Positions 45,153-54,361 of a stretch of DNA of 64,000 nucleotides are shown in pieces; the stretch's first letter is position 1; each line of letters starts with the position of its first letter. The stretch comes from Sphingorhabdus sp. (GTDB taxonomy: Bacteria > Pseudomonadota > Alphaproteobacteria > Sphingomonadales > Sphingomonadaceae), in contig JANQNO010000005.1 in assembly GCA_028279555.1 (NCBI GenBank), positions 788,278 through 852,277 of the forward strand, read 5' to 3'. The notes beneath the pieces are model-generated. The model ran no database searches. It was given only the letters and a program-made list of their open reading frames with translations, and was not told the origin of the DNA. Both the position numbers and the translations under genes were made by a program.

Positions 45153-45797
45153 ATGGCCTGGACCGACGAGCGAATTGACCAGTTGAAAAAGCTATGGGAA
45201 AAAGGACTGACGGCAAGCCAGATTGCCGACGAACTCGGCGGCGTCAGCCGCAATGCCGTTATCGGCAAAGCGCATCGGCTCGGTCTAAAGTCGCGCCCAT
45301 CGCCTGTTAAGGCCGGAGCCAAAAAGGCAGCCCCGAAGAAAGCCGCGAAAACGGCGGCAAAAGCGCCGCCCAAACGGCCTGCTGCTGCGGCCTCGCGCGC
45401 GGCGAAAGCGCCTGCGGCAAATCAGCCGCAACCAAATCCCGCTGCCGCGCAATCGGATATACCCAAGATCGTTTCGATCGGCCCCGGCGGTTTCCTTCGC
45501 CAGGGACCCGGCGATCAGCAAGCCCCTATTCCGCCGGCACCGCCGCGCCGGCTCGTTCCGGCCAAACCCAGCCCCGAGATGGCGGACAAAACGTCGCTGC
45601 TCGATCTCAATGACCGCATCTGCCGCTGGCCGATCAACCATCCGGGCGAAGCCGATTTCCATTTCTGCGGCAAGCCGGTCAATCCGGGCTTTCCCTATTG
45701 TGTCGAACATTGCGGACGCGCCTATCAGGCGCAGCTGCCGCGCGGTGTGCGGCGCCCTCCGCCCCCGATGCCCTTCGGCGGCCCGCGGGTAAGGTAG
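45153..45797 (+). CDS. gcrA: Cell-cycle transcriptional regulator GcrA
   Basis: A 214-residue GcrA protein. The start follows TTGGAGCACGC. The N-terminal DNA-binding domain AWTDERIDQLKKLWEKGLTASQIADELG and SRNAVIGKAHRLGL (shown partly) is the family hallmark. A Lys/Ala/Pro linker follows. The C-terminal RNA-polymerase-binding part holds RICRWPINHPGE and FHFCGKPVNPGFPYCVEH. GcrA activates sigma70 promoters carrying CcrM-methylated GANTC sites. It is diagnostic of alphaproteobacteria. Confidence 0.96.
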   Translation: MAWTDERIDQLKKLWEKGLTASQIADELGGVSRNAVIGKAHRLGLKSRPSPVKAGAKKAAPKKAAKTAAKAPPKRPAAAASRAAKAPAANQPQPNPAAAQSDIPKIVSIGPGGFLRQGPGDQQAPIPPAPPRRLVPAKPSPEMADKTSLLDLNDRICRWPINHPGEADFHFCGKPVNPGFPYCVEHCGRAYQAQLPRGVRRPPPPMPFGGPRVR

Positions 45798-45888
45798 GCG
45801 CGGACAATCTGACTAGTCCGCCGAAAGGCTGTGGACAAGCGATATTGCAGCTTGCGCCCGCGACTCCGCGCTGTCTATACCGATAGGC

Positions 45889-47889
45889 ATGAGTGACGAT
45901 TTGTTTGGTGGTTCGGCAGCTGCGACCGCCGCTTCAAAGGAATATGATGCTTCGGCGATAGAGGTACTGGAGGGGCTTGAACCGGTCCGCCGCCGCCCTG
46001 GCATGTATATTGGCGGGATCGACGAGCGTGCGCTTCATCATCTCGCTTCTGAAGTTCTGGACAACAGCATGGATGAGGCGGTTGCGGGCCATGCCAGCCG
46101 GATCGAGGTTTATCTGGCCGAGGGAAACCGCCTGACGATCAGCGACAATGGCCGCGGTATCCCGACCGATCCGCATCCCAAATATCCCGGCAAATCGGCG
46201 CTCGAAGTGATACTAACGACGCTGCATTCGGGCGGCAAATTTTCCGACAAGGCCTATGCGACATCGGGCGGTCTGCACGGCGTCGGCGTTTCGGTTGTGA
46301 ACGCCCTGTCGAGCGAGACTATCGTGGAGGTCGCCCGGAACAAACAGGTTTACCGGCAGCTTTTTTCGAAAGGGCATCCGGCGAGCGAACTGGAGGATCT
46401 GGGAACCACGCCCAATCGCAGGGGTACGACGATCACTTTCACACCCGATGTCGAAATTTTCGGGGCGGGCGCGAAATTCAAACCCGGCAGGCTGTTCAAG
46501 CTCGCCCGCTCGAAGGCCTATCTCTTTGCCGGCGTGGAAATTCGCTGGCGCTGCGACGAAGCGCTGGCGAGTGAAGATGTTCCAGCCGAAGCTGTCTTCC
46601 AGTTTCCGGGCGGTCTTTCCGATCATTTGAAAGAGCAGCTGGGCAGCCGCGAATGTGCGACCACAGAGTTTTTCTCTGGTAGCCAGGAATTTCCAGAAAA
46701 AGATGATGTGAGCCAGGGGCGCGTCGAATGGGCCATCGCTTGGCCGCTGTGGTCCGATGGCTCCTATAGCTGGTATTGCAATACCATTCCGACGCCCGCG
46801 GGCGGAACCCATGAGGCTGGCGTCCGCGCCGCACTCACCAAGGGATTGCGCGCCTTCGGCGACCTGACGGGCACGAAAAAGTCAGCGCAGATAACCGCGG
46901 AGGATTTCCTCAATGGATGCGAGTTGATGCTTTCTGTTTTCATTCGCGACCCCCAATTTCAGAGCCAGACAAAGGACAGGCTTACGTCCCCGGAGGCCAG
47001 CAAGCTGGTCGAAAATGCCATTCGCGACCATTTCGATCATTTCCTCACCGACAATATGGAGCGCGGCAAGGCGCTGCTCGGTTTCATCATGGAGAAGATG
47101 GAAGAGCGATTGCGGCGCAAGGCCGAGCGGGAGGTCAAACGAAAAACCGCAACCTCCGGGCGCAAACTGCGCCTGCCCGGAAAACTTACAGACTGCGCGA
47201 ATGACGACAGCGCGGACACCGAGCTCTTTATCGTTGAGGGCGACAGCGCCGGGGGCAGCGCGAAACAGGCGCGCGACCGCAAAACCCAAGCAATCCTGCC
47301 CATTCGCGGAAAAATCCTGAATGTCGCTTCTGCGACAAAGGAGAAAATCCACGCCAATGCGGAAATTTCCGACCTGCTGTTGGCGCTTGGCTGCGGAAGC
47401 GGCAAGGAATGCAACCCCGACGCGCTGCGCTATGAGCGGATCATCATCATGACGGACGCCGATGTCGATGGCGCACATATCGCGACATTGCTGATGACCT
47501 TTTTCTTTCAGGAAATGCCGGAGATCGTGAAAGAGGGACATCTCTATCTGGCCCGCCCGCCGCTCTACCGCTTGACCAGCGGATCGACGAGCGCCTACGC
47601 ACAGGACGATGCCCACCGGGCAGAGCTCGAAGCGACAACATTCAAGGGCAAGAAGGTCGAGGTTGGCCGCTTCAAGGGATTGGGAGAGATGAACCCCGCG
47701 CAGCTTAAGGAAACCACCATGAATCCGGACACGCGATCGCTGATCCGCATTACCCTGCCCCGCGAATATGAACAGCGGGCCAGCGTCAATCAGCTTGTCG
47801 ACCGCCTGATGGGCAAGAATCCGGAACATCGGTTCAATTTCATTCAGGAAAATGCATCGAGCCTTGATGATGAGGTGATCGATGCGTGA
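45889..47889 (+). CDS. parE: DNA topoisomerase IV subunit B
   Basis: A 666-residue type IIA topoisomerase subunit. The GHKL ATPase has EVLDNSMDEAV, DNGRGIPTDPHPK and GGLHGVGVSVVNALS. The TOPRIM domain has EGDSAGGSAKQARDRKTQA and the DADVDGAHI acidic motif. HPKYPGKSALEVILTTLHSGGKF-type wording fits ParE rather than GyrB. It decatenates daughter chromosomes with ParC. A lactamase-like gene begins 28 bases after its stop. Confidence 0.95.
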   Translation: MSDDLFGGSAAATAASKEYDASAIEVLEGLEPVRRRPGMYIGGIDERALHHLASEVLDNSMDEAVAGHASRIEVYLAEGNRLTISDNGRGIPTDPHPKYPGKSALEVILTTLHSGGKFSDKAYATSGGLHGVGVSVVNALSSETIVEVARNKQVYRQLFSKGHPASELEDLGTTPNRRGTTITFTPDVEIFGAGAKFKPGRLFKLARSKAYLFAGVEIRWRCDEALASEDVPAEAVFQFPGGLSDHLKEQLGSRECATTEFFSGSQEFPEKDDVSQGRVEWAIAWPLWSDGSYSWYCNTIPTPAGGTHEAGVRAALTKGLRAFGDLTGTKKSAQITAEDFLNGCELMLSVFIRDPQFQSQTKDRLTSPEASKLVENAIRDHFDHFLTDNMERGKALLGFIMEKMEERLRRKAEREVKRKTATSGRKLRLPGKLTDCANDDSADTELFIVEGDSAGGSAKQARDRKTQAILPIRGKILNVASATKEKIHANAEISDLLLALGCGSGKECNPDALRYERIIIMTDADVDGAHIATLLMTFFFQEMPEIVKEGHLYLARPPLYRLTSGSTSAYAQDDAHRAELEATTFKGKKVEVGRFKGLGEMNPAQLKETTMNPDTRSLIRITLPREYEQRASVNQLVDRLMGKNPEHRFNFIQENASSLDDEVIDA

Positions 47890-47917
47890 TCACTACGCGA
47901 GGGAGATCTGCAAAGTG

Positions 47918-49234
47918 ATGAAGAAAATAACCTTGGTGGCCGCCATAGTGGGCTCCAGTGCCTGTTCCACCATAGCCCCGCCCGCGATTGCATCGGCTGA
48001 GCCAAGAGCGGAGACCGCACAGGCTGAGCCGGTCGAGATTGCCGCAGGTAAGTTGATTTCTGTCCTCACAGGAGCAACGCCACCGCAGGATTATTTTGAT
48101 CCCAGCTTTATAGCTGCCGTCCCTACCGCGCAGATCAAGCAGATCTCGGACAGCCTGATCGCTCAATATGGCGCGCCGCAATCCGTCGAGATAACCGAAA
48201 AGCTGAACCCGAACAGTGGCAAGATCGCCGTGCATTTCGAAAAAGGCATTGTGCGGATGAATCTGGCAGCGCGGGCCGCGCCGCCGCACAAGGTTTCGGG
48301 CCTGCTGATTACGGCGAGCGAGGCGAAAGACGATAGCGCCGCCAAAATCGATGCCGATTTCAAGGCGCTTCCGGGCAAGGCCGGCTATATCGTCGCGAAG
48401 CTGTCTACGGCGGGCTCCCCGGAAATTCTCGCTGGCCACAATATCGGCGAACAATTCGCCATCGGATCGACATTCAAGCTCTATATTCTTGCCGAGCTTG
48501 CCAGCCAGATCGAGGCCGGGAAGCGAAACTGGGATGATGTTGCCCCGCTGGCGCATCGCAGCTTTTCTTCGCAGGCCACGAGGCGCTGGCCGGAGAATGC
48601 GCCAATGACATTGCAATCATTGGCGAGCATGATGATCGCCACAAGCGACAATAGCGCGACCGACACTTTGTTGCACCTGCTCGGCCGCGAGCAGATCGAG
48701 GCAAAGCTGGCCTCGATTGGCCATAGCGCGCCCGACAAGACACTGCCCTTCTTATCCACGGTCGAGGCTTTTGCTATCAAGAGCAGCGACGCCTTGCATG
48801 CCGAATTCACAGCCGCCAGCGAGGCTGGACAAAGAACAATGCTGGCCGCGAAAAAGGATCAGCTCGGTTTCGACGATGTCGACAACAATGCGTTCGCGGA
48901 TGGACCGCGTTTTATCGATGCAATCGAATGGTTTGCTTCACCGGCAGATATCGTCGGCCTGATGGAGTTCCTGAAAAAAGCGCGCAATGACAAGATACTC
49001 GAAATCATGGCGATCAACACCGGCATCGGCGAAGACGACAGCAAGAAATGGGACTATCTAGGTTTCAAGGGCGGCAGCGAGCCTGGCGTTATTTCCCTAA
49101 GCTATCTGGCGCATTCCAAGTCGGGCGATTGGTACGCCATCTCGGGTAGCTGGAACAACACAAAAACCGAAGTCGACACGACTAGGATGGTCGGGCTGAT
49201 GACGCGGCTGCTCAGCAGCTATTCTGGGAAGTAA
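47918..49234 (+). CDS. Class-A beta-lactamase-like serine hydrolase, probable lipoprotein
   Basis: A 438-residue protein if started at the ATG at 47918; a GTG just before it is in frame. The signal is short with a weak lipobox SSAC (Cys16). Residues 40-130 form a small DUF3887-like domain. The penicillin-binding fold follows with Ser184-Thr-Phe-Lys187 (GSTFK), Ser243-Asp-Asn245 (TSDNS) and the KGG triad in GFKGGSEPG. I do not find a clear equivalent of the deacylating Glu166 of class A enzymes, so hydrolysis of beta-lactams is doubtful. A peptidoglycan or esterase role is possible. Confidence 0.82.
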   Translation: MKKITLVAAIVGSSACSTIAPPAIASAEPRAETAQAEPVEIAAGKLISVLTGATPPQDYFDPSFIAAVPTAQIKQISDSLIAQYGAPQSVEITEKLNPNSGKIAVHFEKGIVRMNLAARAAPPHKVSGLLITASEAKDDSAAKIDADFKALPGKAGYIVAKLSTAGSPEILAGHNIGEQFAIGSTFKLYILAELASQIEAGKRNWDDVAPLAHRSFSSQATRRWPENAPMTLQSLASMMIATSDNSATDTLLHLLGREQIEAKLASIGHSAPDKTLPFLSTVEAFAIKSSDALHAEFTAASEAGQRTMLAAKKDQLGFDDVDNNAFADGPRFIDAIEWFASPADIVGLMEFLKKARNDKILEIMAINTGIGEDDSKKWDYLGFKGGSEPGVISLSYLAHSKSGDWYAISGSWNNTKTEVDTTRMVGLMTRLLSSYSGK

Positions 49235-49240
49235 GGCTAG

Positions 49241-50032
49241 CTAAGCCGCAAGCGCCTTGACAAGCGCCTTGACCTTCTTTTGCCGCCATTGCGGCAGCGG
49301 CGCGATCAGCCAATAGGCTTGCTCCGCATCCCAGGCATTGTCGATTGCTCTAACCCGACCGGCTGCAAGATCCGCTTCTGCCAGCAAATGTGGGACGCAT
49401 GCCCTGCCCAGCCCGCTCGCCGCAGCATCGATGGCAAGCCCGGCATCGGCCAGGCGTAGCGCGGGTTCGTCCTCATGCGCCGGGCAACCAGGCCAGCTTA
49501 TTTGTGTTTCGGCCCCGTCTTCCGGTGATCTCACCGACACGAAGGCTCCCGGGGCAAGACGGACGCCCTCGAGCTGTCCCGGTCCTTCAGCCAGCCGCAC
49601 CGCAATATCTAGGTTGGCTTCTGTGAAGTCGAGATCCTCGTCTGCCGCGACCAGCGTGAAATTGATTTCGGGATTGGCTTTGCCATACTCCGCTAGCCTT
49701 TTTGCGAGCCATTTTGCAGTAAAATCCCGCGGTGCCGCGATCGTCAGCGAATTGGAGGATTGCCCCGATTGCATGGCGCGCACGGCCTCTTCGAATTGCA
49801 GGAATCCCGTCCGCAATGCATCGAGACCGGCTTGTGCTTCGCCGGTCAGCTCAAGGCCCTTTGGCGTGCGCCGAAATAGCACAACGCCCAGCATATCTTC
49901 AAGCGCGCGAATCTGTTGGCCCACAGCGGCAGGTGTAACAGCGAGCTCGTCTGCCGCGTTGGTGAAGCTCAAATGCCGCGCCGCCGCATCGAAGACGCGC
50001 AAACCATTGAGAGGCAGATGCGTCCGCTTCAT
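49241..50032 (-). CDS. LysR-family regulator, GcvA-like
   Basis: A 263-residue LysR-type regulator. The N-terminal helix-turn-helix is LSFTNAADELAVTPAAVGQQIRAL and the long MKRTHLPLNGLRVFDAAARH start is typical of the GcvA/AmpR branch. The effector domain (about 90-260) is shorter than usual by some 30 residues. It closes a long minus-strand run after apaG with a 9-base gap. The target genes cannot be deduced. Confidence 0.88.
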   Translation of the reverse strand: MKRTHLPLNGLRVFDAAARHLSFTNAADELAVTPAAVGQQIRALEDMLGVVLFRRTPKGLELTGEAQAGLDALRTGFLQFEEAVRAMQSGQSSNSLTIAAPRDFTAKWLAKRLAEYGKANPEINFTLVAADEDLDFTEANLDIAVRLAEGPGQLEGVRLAPGAFVSVRSPEDGAETQISWPGCPAHEDEPALRLADAGLAIDAAASGLGRACVPHLLAEADLAAGRVRAIDNAWDAEQAYWLIAPLPQWRQKKVKALVKALAA

Positions 50033-50041
50033 GGCGTCGCA

Positions 50042-50443
50042 CTAACGCGCGGTGGCGGGAGACAACAATTCAAAGCGCGGGATTTCTGCAAGGAATGTGC
50101 TGCCATCGGCACGGATGAAGCGATAATGCCCTTCCATCGAACCGTTTGGCGTAGTCAGCGGACAGCCCGATACATAGTCATGCGCATCGCCGGGATTGAG
50201 CAAGGGCTGCTCACCGATAACGCCATCGCCATCGACATGATTGACCATACCGCGCCCGTCTGTAATCTTCCAATGGCGGGTCAAAAGCTGAACCGGCGCC
50301 TCACCATTATTTTCGATCCGGATGTGGTAAGACCAGAACCAGCGCTCCTGCTCCACCGCCGACTGTTCTTCCAGAAAATGGGGCGCGACGCGGACGGTAA
50401 GCCCCTCGGTCGTGGCGGAATCGGTAAAGAACGAGTCGATCAT
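50042..50443 (-). CDS. apaG: ApaG-domain protein
   Basis: A 133-residue single-domain ApaG protein, a fibronectin-III-like beta sandwich. RWFWSYHIRIENNGEAPVQLL and RHWKITDGRG, then LNPGDAHDYVSGCPLTTPNGSMEGHY (given in part) are the conserved blocks. It is linked to cobalt/magnesium resistance in enterics, with unknown biochemistry. It overlaps metZ by four bases, a pairing often seen in alphaproteobacteria. Confidence 0.94.
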   Translation of the reverse strand: MIDSFFTDSATTEGLTVRVAPHFLEEQSAVEQERWFWSYHIRIENNGEAPVQLLTRHWKITDGRGMVNHVDGDGVIGEQPLLNPGDAHDYVSGCPLTTPNGSMEGHYRFIRADGSTFLAEIPRFELLSPATAR

Positions 50444-51648
50444 AGACCTACCTTTTTCAATGCCTGATCTAGATCGTCAATCAAATCTTGCGGGTCTTCA
50501 AGCCCGATATTGATCCTGAGCATCCCCGGGTCAACACCCATTTCGGTGCGTGCTTCCTCGCTCATGCTGGCATGTGTCGTCGAGGCTGGATGCGTCATCA
50601 GGCTGCGGCTGTCGCCGATATTGTTGGAAATATCAATCAGCTCCAGCGCATTTAAAAGCGCCATTGCCTGCTTTGCGCCGCCATCGAGGATAAAGGAAAA
50701 TATCGGACCGAAGGCCTTCATTTGCTTTGCCGCCAGCGCATGCTGCGGATGGCTGGCAAGGCCGGGATGAAGCGTTATGGGCACGCGCTTTTCGACAAAT
50801 TTGCCGACCAGAAGCGCATTTTCGGATTGCCGATGCGCGCGCATATCAAGCGTTTCAAGCCCGCGATGCACAACCCAGGCATTGAAGGGCGAGAGGTTGG
50901 GGCCGGTGTTGCGCTGAAAAGGCAGCAGCGTCTCGTTGATAAATTCCGCGCTACCGCAAACCGCGCCGGCAAGCACGCGTCCCTGCCCCTCCATCAGCTT
51001 TGTCGCGCTATAGGCTACAATGTCGGCCCCGAAGTCGAGCGGCCGCTGGAGAGCCGCTGTGGCGAAAGCATTGTCGACAATGCTGACGATGTCATTTTCC
51101 CGAGCTAGCCCGCAGACAAAATTCAGATCGACGATATCCATTGTCGGGTTCGCCGGCGTTTCGAAGAAAAAGAGCTTCGTGTTGGACCGTATGGCACGCT
51201 TCCAGGCATCATTGTCGCGGCCATCTATGGTTGTGGTTTCGATGCCCCATTTGGGCAGCAACGCATCGGTCAGCCAGCGACAGGACCCGAAAGCCGCTCT
51301 TGCCGCAACCACATGATCGCCCGTTTCAAGTTGGCACAGCAAGGCAGTGGTCATCGCCGCCATCCCGCTTGCCTGTGCGCGGCATGCTTCTGCCCCTTCC
51401 ATCAGGGCGATACGTTCCTCGAGCATCGCCACCGTCGGATTTTGCAGGCGGGAATAGGTCATGCCCTCCTCATCGCCCGCGAAACGCGCTGCGACGGTTT
51501 CCGCATCGTCATATGTGTAGCCCGAAGTCAGAAACAGTGCCTCGGATGTTTCGCCATGTTCGCTGCGCCAAGTCCCGCCGCGCACCGCCTGAGTGGCGGG
51601 ACGCCAGCCGGATGTCACTTTGCGTTCGAGGCCTGCATCCTTTTTCAT
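50440..51648 (-). CDS. metZ: O-succinylhomoserine sulfhydrylase MetZ
   Basis: A 402-residue Cys/Met-metabolism PLP enzyme (fold type I). The ATG at 51648 begins MKKDAGLERKVT; the frame is open to 51687, but that would overlap the upstream gene. The PLP lysine is in YSATKLMEGQGR. The SGYTYDDAETVAARF and YSRLQNPTVAMLE blocks match MetZ. It makes homocysteine from O-succinylhomoserine and sulfide. Position next to apaG supports the call. Confidence 0.92.
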   Translation of the reverse strand: MKKDAGLERKVTSGWRPATQAVRGGTWRSEHGETSEALFLTSGYTYDDAETVAARFAGDEEGMTYSRLQNPTVAMLEERIALMEGAEACRAQASGMAAMTTALLCQLETGDHVVAARAAFGSCRWLTDALLPKWGIETTTIDGRDNDAWKRAIRSNTKLFFFETPANPTMDIVDLNFVCGLARENDIVSIVDNAFATAALQRPLDFGADIVAYSATKLMEGQGRVLAGAVCGSAEFINETLLPFQRNTGPNLSPFNAWVVHRGLETLDMRAHRQSENALLVGKFVEKRVPITLHPGLASHPQHALAAKQMKAFGPIFSFILDGGAKQAMALLNALELIDISNNIGDSRSLMTHPASTTHASMSEEARTEMGVDPGMLRINIGLEDPQDLIDDLDQALKKVGL

Positions 51649-51683
51649 AGCCAGTTCAGCATTGCCGGAGCGCCAAGTCGCCG

Positions 51684-52673
51684 TCAATTGCTTCCGGATG
51701 CAGGGCCAACTCGTGGAACCCCGCCAGCCAGTATTTCAGCAGCCATTTCCTGGTCGATATTACCGCCCGACAGAACGACTCCGACTTTCTTGCCCTGCAT
51801 GGTGCCACGCTCCTGGATCAAGGCTGCAAGCGCCACAGCACCTGCGCCTTCTGCCAAATTATGCGTATCCTGCCAGTAGCAACGGATAGCCTCCGCAACC
51901 TCATCGTCGCTTACGGCAACAAGACGTTCAGCACGCGTCCCGAAATAGTCGAGTGCATCCTGCACAGGCGTGCAGACCGCAACGCCATCCGCAAAAGTAT
52001 AGGCCGTAGGGCAAGCAATCAATTTGCCTGCTTCGAATGAAAGTTTGGCGGCCTCAACATGCGATGAAACGACCCCGACAATTTTCGTGTCCAGCCCCAG
52101 CGCTTCTTTGGCTGCAATTGTACCGCACAGCCCCGAACCGCACCCAACTGGCACGTAAACGGTATCAAGATCGGGAACCTCACCCAACAGCTCCAACCCG
52201 TAGCTGGCCACACCGCGCACAAGCTCCCTGTGATAGGCAGGAACCATATTCAGCCCATATTGCGCAGCGCGCGATTTTGCCTCCATCTTTGCATCATCGA
52301 AAAATTCGCCGTGCTCGATAAGCTCAGCACCGAATGCGCGCATAGCTGCATTCTTCTCCTTCGAATTGCCTTTGGGAACCACTATGGTCGCCGATAGTCC
52401 AGCCGCACGAGCGGCGCGCGCTTGCGCCTGTCCATGATTTCCGCGTGTAGCCGTGATTATACCCTTCACCTCAGGCTCGGTAGCTTTCAACCAATCGATA
52501 TAGGTCATAGCGCCGCGCAGCTTGAATGCTCCTGTGGGCGTGTGGTTTTCGTGCTTCACCCATACTTCCACGCCCAGCCTTTGGGACAATAGAGGCCAGC
52601 TATATTGGGGCGTCGGCGGCATCTCGGCATAGACGCGTTTTTGCGCTTCCCGCAATTCTTCCAGAGAGAACAT
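51684..52673 (-). CDS. Threonine dehydratase-like PLP enzyme (fold type II)
   Basis: A 329-residue serine/threonine-dehydratase-family protein without an ACT domain. The PLP lysine is in TGAFKLRGA, the ATRGNHGQAQARAARAAG loop is present (usually SAGNHAQG, altered here) and the phosphate-binding glycine loop is PVGCGSGLCG. Candidates are catabolic threonine dehydratase, serine racemase or hydroxyaspartate dehydratase. It begins 3 bases after leuB, suggesting amino-acid metabolism. Confidence 0.85.
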   Translation of the reverse strand: MFSLEELREAQKRVYAEMPPTPQYSWPLLSQRLGVEVWVKHENHTPTGAFKLRGAMTYIDWLKATEPEVKGIITATRGNHGQAQARAARAAGLSATIVVPKGNSKEKNAAMRAFGAELIEHGEFFDDAKMEAKSRAAQYGLNMVPAYHRELVRGVASYGLELLGEVPDLDTVYVPVGCGSGLCGTIAAKEALGLDTKIVGVVSSHVEAAKLSFEAGKLIACPTAYTFADGVAVCTPVQDALDYFGTRAERLVAVSDDEVAEAIRCYWQDTHNLAEGAGAVALAALIQERGTMQGKKVGVVLSGGNIDQEMAAEILAGGVPRVGPASGSN

Positions 52674-52676
52674 CTT

Positions 52677-53720
52677 CTATAGGGCCTTTATGACGGCTTC
52701 GCCCATTTCGGCGGCCAAAGCGTTTCCGCCAAGATCGGGCGTGCGCAGTCCGGACGCAAGCGCCTGCTCTACGGCTGTTTCGATGCGGCTAGCATCTTCC
52801 GCTAACCCTAGGGAATAACGCAGCATCATTGCGGCGGAGAGGATCGCGGCGAGCGGGTTGGCTTTACCCTGCCCTGCAATATCGGGAGCGCTGCCATGGA
52901 TCGGTTCGTAGAGTCCCTTGCCGCTGCCATCGAGGCTGGCACTTGGAAGCATCCCGATGGAGCCGACACACATGCTCGCCTGATCCGACAAAATATCTCC
53001 AAAGAGATTGCCGGTCACAATCACATCGAACTGTGCCGGATCGCGAACGAGCTGCATTGCGGCATTGTCGACATACATATGGCTCAGCTCAACTTGCGGA
53101 AACTCCCGCGCGACCTCTGTCACAACATCGCGCCATAGCTGGCTCGTTTCCAGCACATTCGCCTTGTCCACCGAGCAAAGGCGTCCGCTGCGCGCCATCG
53201 CGGTTTCAAAGCCAACCCTGGCAATGCGCTGCACCTCATCCTCATCATAGGACATGATGTCATAACCCTCCCGCAGGCCCGCCGCAGTCCTGCGCATTCC
53301 CTTCTCGCCAAAATAGACGTCGCCATTGAGCTCGCGCACAATCACCAGATCTATCGCGCCGGCGATCTCCTCCTTGAGCGTGCTCTCCCCCACCAGCTGC
53401 GGGAAAGCCTTTGCCGGGCGCAAATTTGCGAATAGTTCCAGTTCGCTGCGCAGGCCCAGTATCGCCTGCTCCGGCCGCAGATGCCGTTCATTTGCATCGC
53501 TGGCCGGATCGCCAACTGCGCCAAACAGGATGGCATCGGCGCGCCGGGCAAGATCAAGCGTTTCAGGCGGCAGGGGATGTCCGTATGACTGGTATGCCGC
53601 GCCGCCAACATCGGCTTCTTCGAACTGAAGGCCTTCAATTTCAAGCATATCCAGCACGCGGCGCGCCTCGCCGATCACTTCCGGTCCAATTCCGTCGCCT
53701 GGTAGCAGGGCTATGAGCAT
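52677..53720 (-). CDS. leuB: 3-isopropylmalate dehydrogenase
   Basis: A 347-residue isocitrate/isopropylmalate dehydrogenase-family protein. The ATG at 53720 gives [15 protein letters not shown]; the frame is open to 53759. Substrate residues are in [13 protein letters not shown] and [14 protein letters not shown]. The metal aspartates are in DNAAMQL and GDILSDQAS, and the NAD-binding segment is [12 protein letters not shown]. It oxidises 3-isopropylmalate in leucine synthesis. leuC and leuD are not adjacent. Confidence 0.95.
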   Translation of the reverse strand: MLIALLPGDGIGPEVIGEARRVLDMLEIEGLQFEEADVGGAAYQSYGHPLPPETLDLARRADAILFGAVGDPASDANERHLRPEQAILGLRSELELFANLRPAKAFPQLVGESTLKEEIAGAIDLVIVRELNGDVYFGEKGMRRTAAGLREGYDIMSYDEDEVQRIARVGFETAMARSGRLCSVDKANVLETSQLWRDVVTEVAREFPQVELSHMYVDNAAMQLVRDPAQFDVIVTGNLFGDILSDQASMCVGSIGMLPSASLDGSGKGLYEPIHGSAPDIAGQGKANPLAAILSAAMMLRYSLGLAEDASRIETAVEQALASGLRTPDLGGNALAAEMGEAVIKAL

Positions 53721-53766
53721 ATCCGGCCTTTCACAATGCTCGCAGCCCATGCCGCGCATAGCCTAT

Positions 53767-54360
53767 TCATGCAACCACCCTTTTTAGCTTCTCGACCAGC
53801 CTTTCCCGCGCAGCCATCACATCGGCCCGGTGTTCGCCCAGCATGTGCCGGACCAGCCGTTCGCGATTGCGCGCCATCAACGCGGTCGGAAGATCGTTGC
53901 CGACCTCACGCTCCTCGCCATAGCCTAGTTCGCGCAGAAGCAGTTCCTCGTAGTCTGCGACCGCACCCGCCCAGCGGCGTGCGGCAGGTGCCAGCTCGAT
54001 AGCCGCCAGCACGCCATCAAGCGCGCTATGCAATTGCCGGTAGGGATGCATTTCAGGCAGCGTTGCCGCGGTCAGAGCGGTTACCCAATCGATCGCCGCT
54101 GCGGCCAGAGGCTCGCCCAGAATATGCGCGCGGCTTCGTTCCAGATCGACCTTCAAAGTGGCTAGCTGGCCGGAGAGCCTGGCCTTCCACTCCCCCTTCA
54201 CCACATTTCCCGGGATCAGCACCGGACGCAGGTTTCGTCCCCGCGCGCCCTGCACATAGCCCGCGACTATCCCCTGCTCGGCCGTAAAACCGCGAACAAT
54301 AGCGCCGGCCTCGCCATGATTTCTCACCGCGCAGATAATGGCATTTGCCGAGAGCTCCAT
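53767..54360 (-). CDS. recO: DNA repair protein RecO
   Basis: A 197-residue RecO protein, shorter than the E. coli form (about 240) but usual for sphingomonads. The OB-fold N-terminus starts ELSANAIICAVRNHGEAGAIVR and includes GYVQGARGRNLRPVLIPGN, given here in pieces. A helical C-terminal domain follows with LLRELGYG. The zinc cysteines of some RecO proteins are missing. The ATG lies one base after the stop of the AI-2E gene; the frame is open to 54441 inside it. Confidence 0.9.
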   Translation of the reverse strand: MELSANAIICAVRNHGEAGAIVRGFTAEQGIVAGYVQGARGRNLRPVLIPGNVVKGEWKARLSGQLATLKVDLERSRAHILGEPLAAAAIDWVTALTAATLPEMHPYRQLHSALDGVLAAIELAPAARRWAGAVADYEELLLRELGYGEEREVGNDLPTALMARNRERLVRHMLGEHRADVMAARERLVEKLKRVVA

Positions 54361-54361
54361 G

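Noticed and set aside
45800..45821. GCGGAC/GTCCGC hairpin after gcrA
   Set aside because: A 6-bp stem with a 10-base loop and no following T run; may form, but cannot be called a terminator.
46882..47829. 315-residue minus-strand open frame across parE
   Set aside because: Antisense to the TOPRIM half of ParE; composition is typical of a shadow frame.
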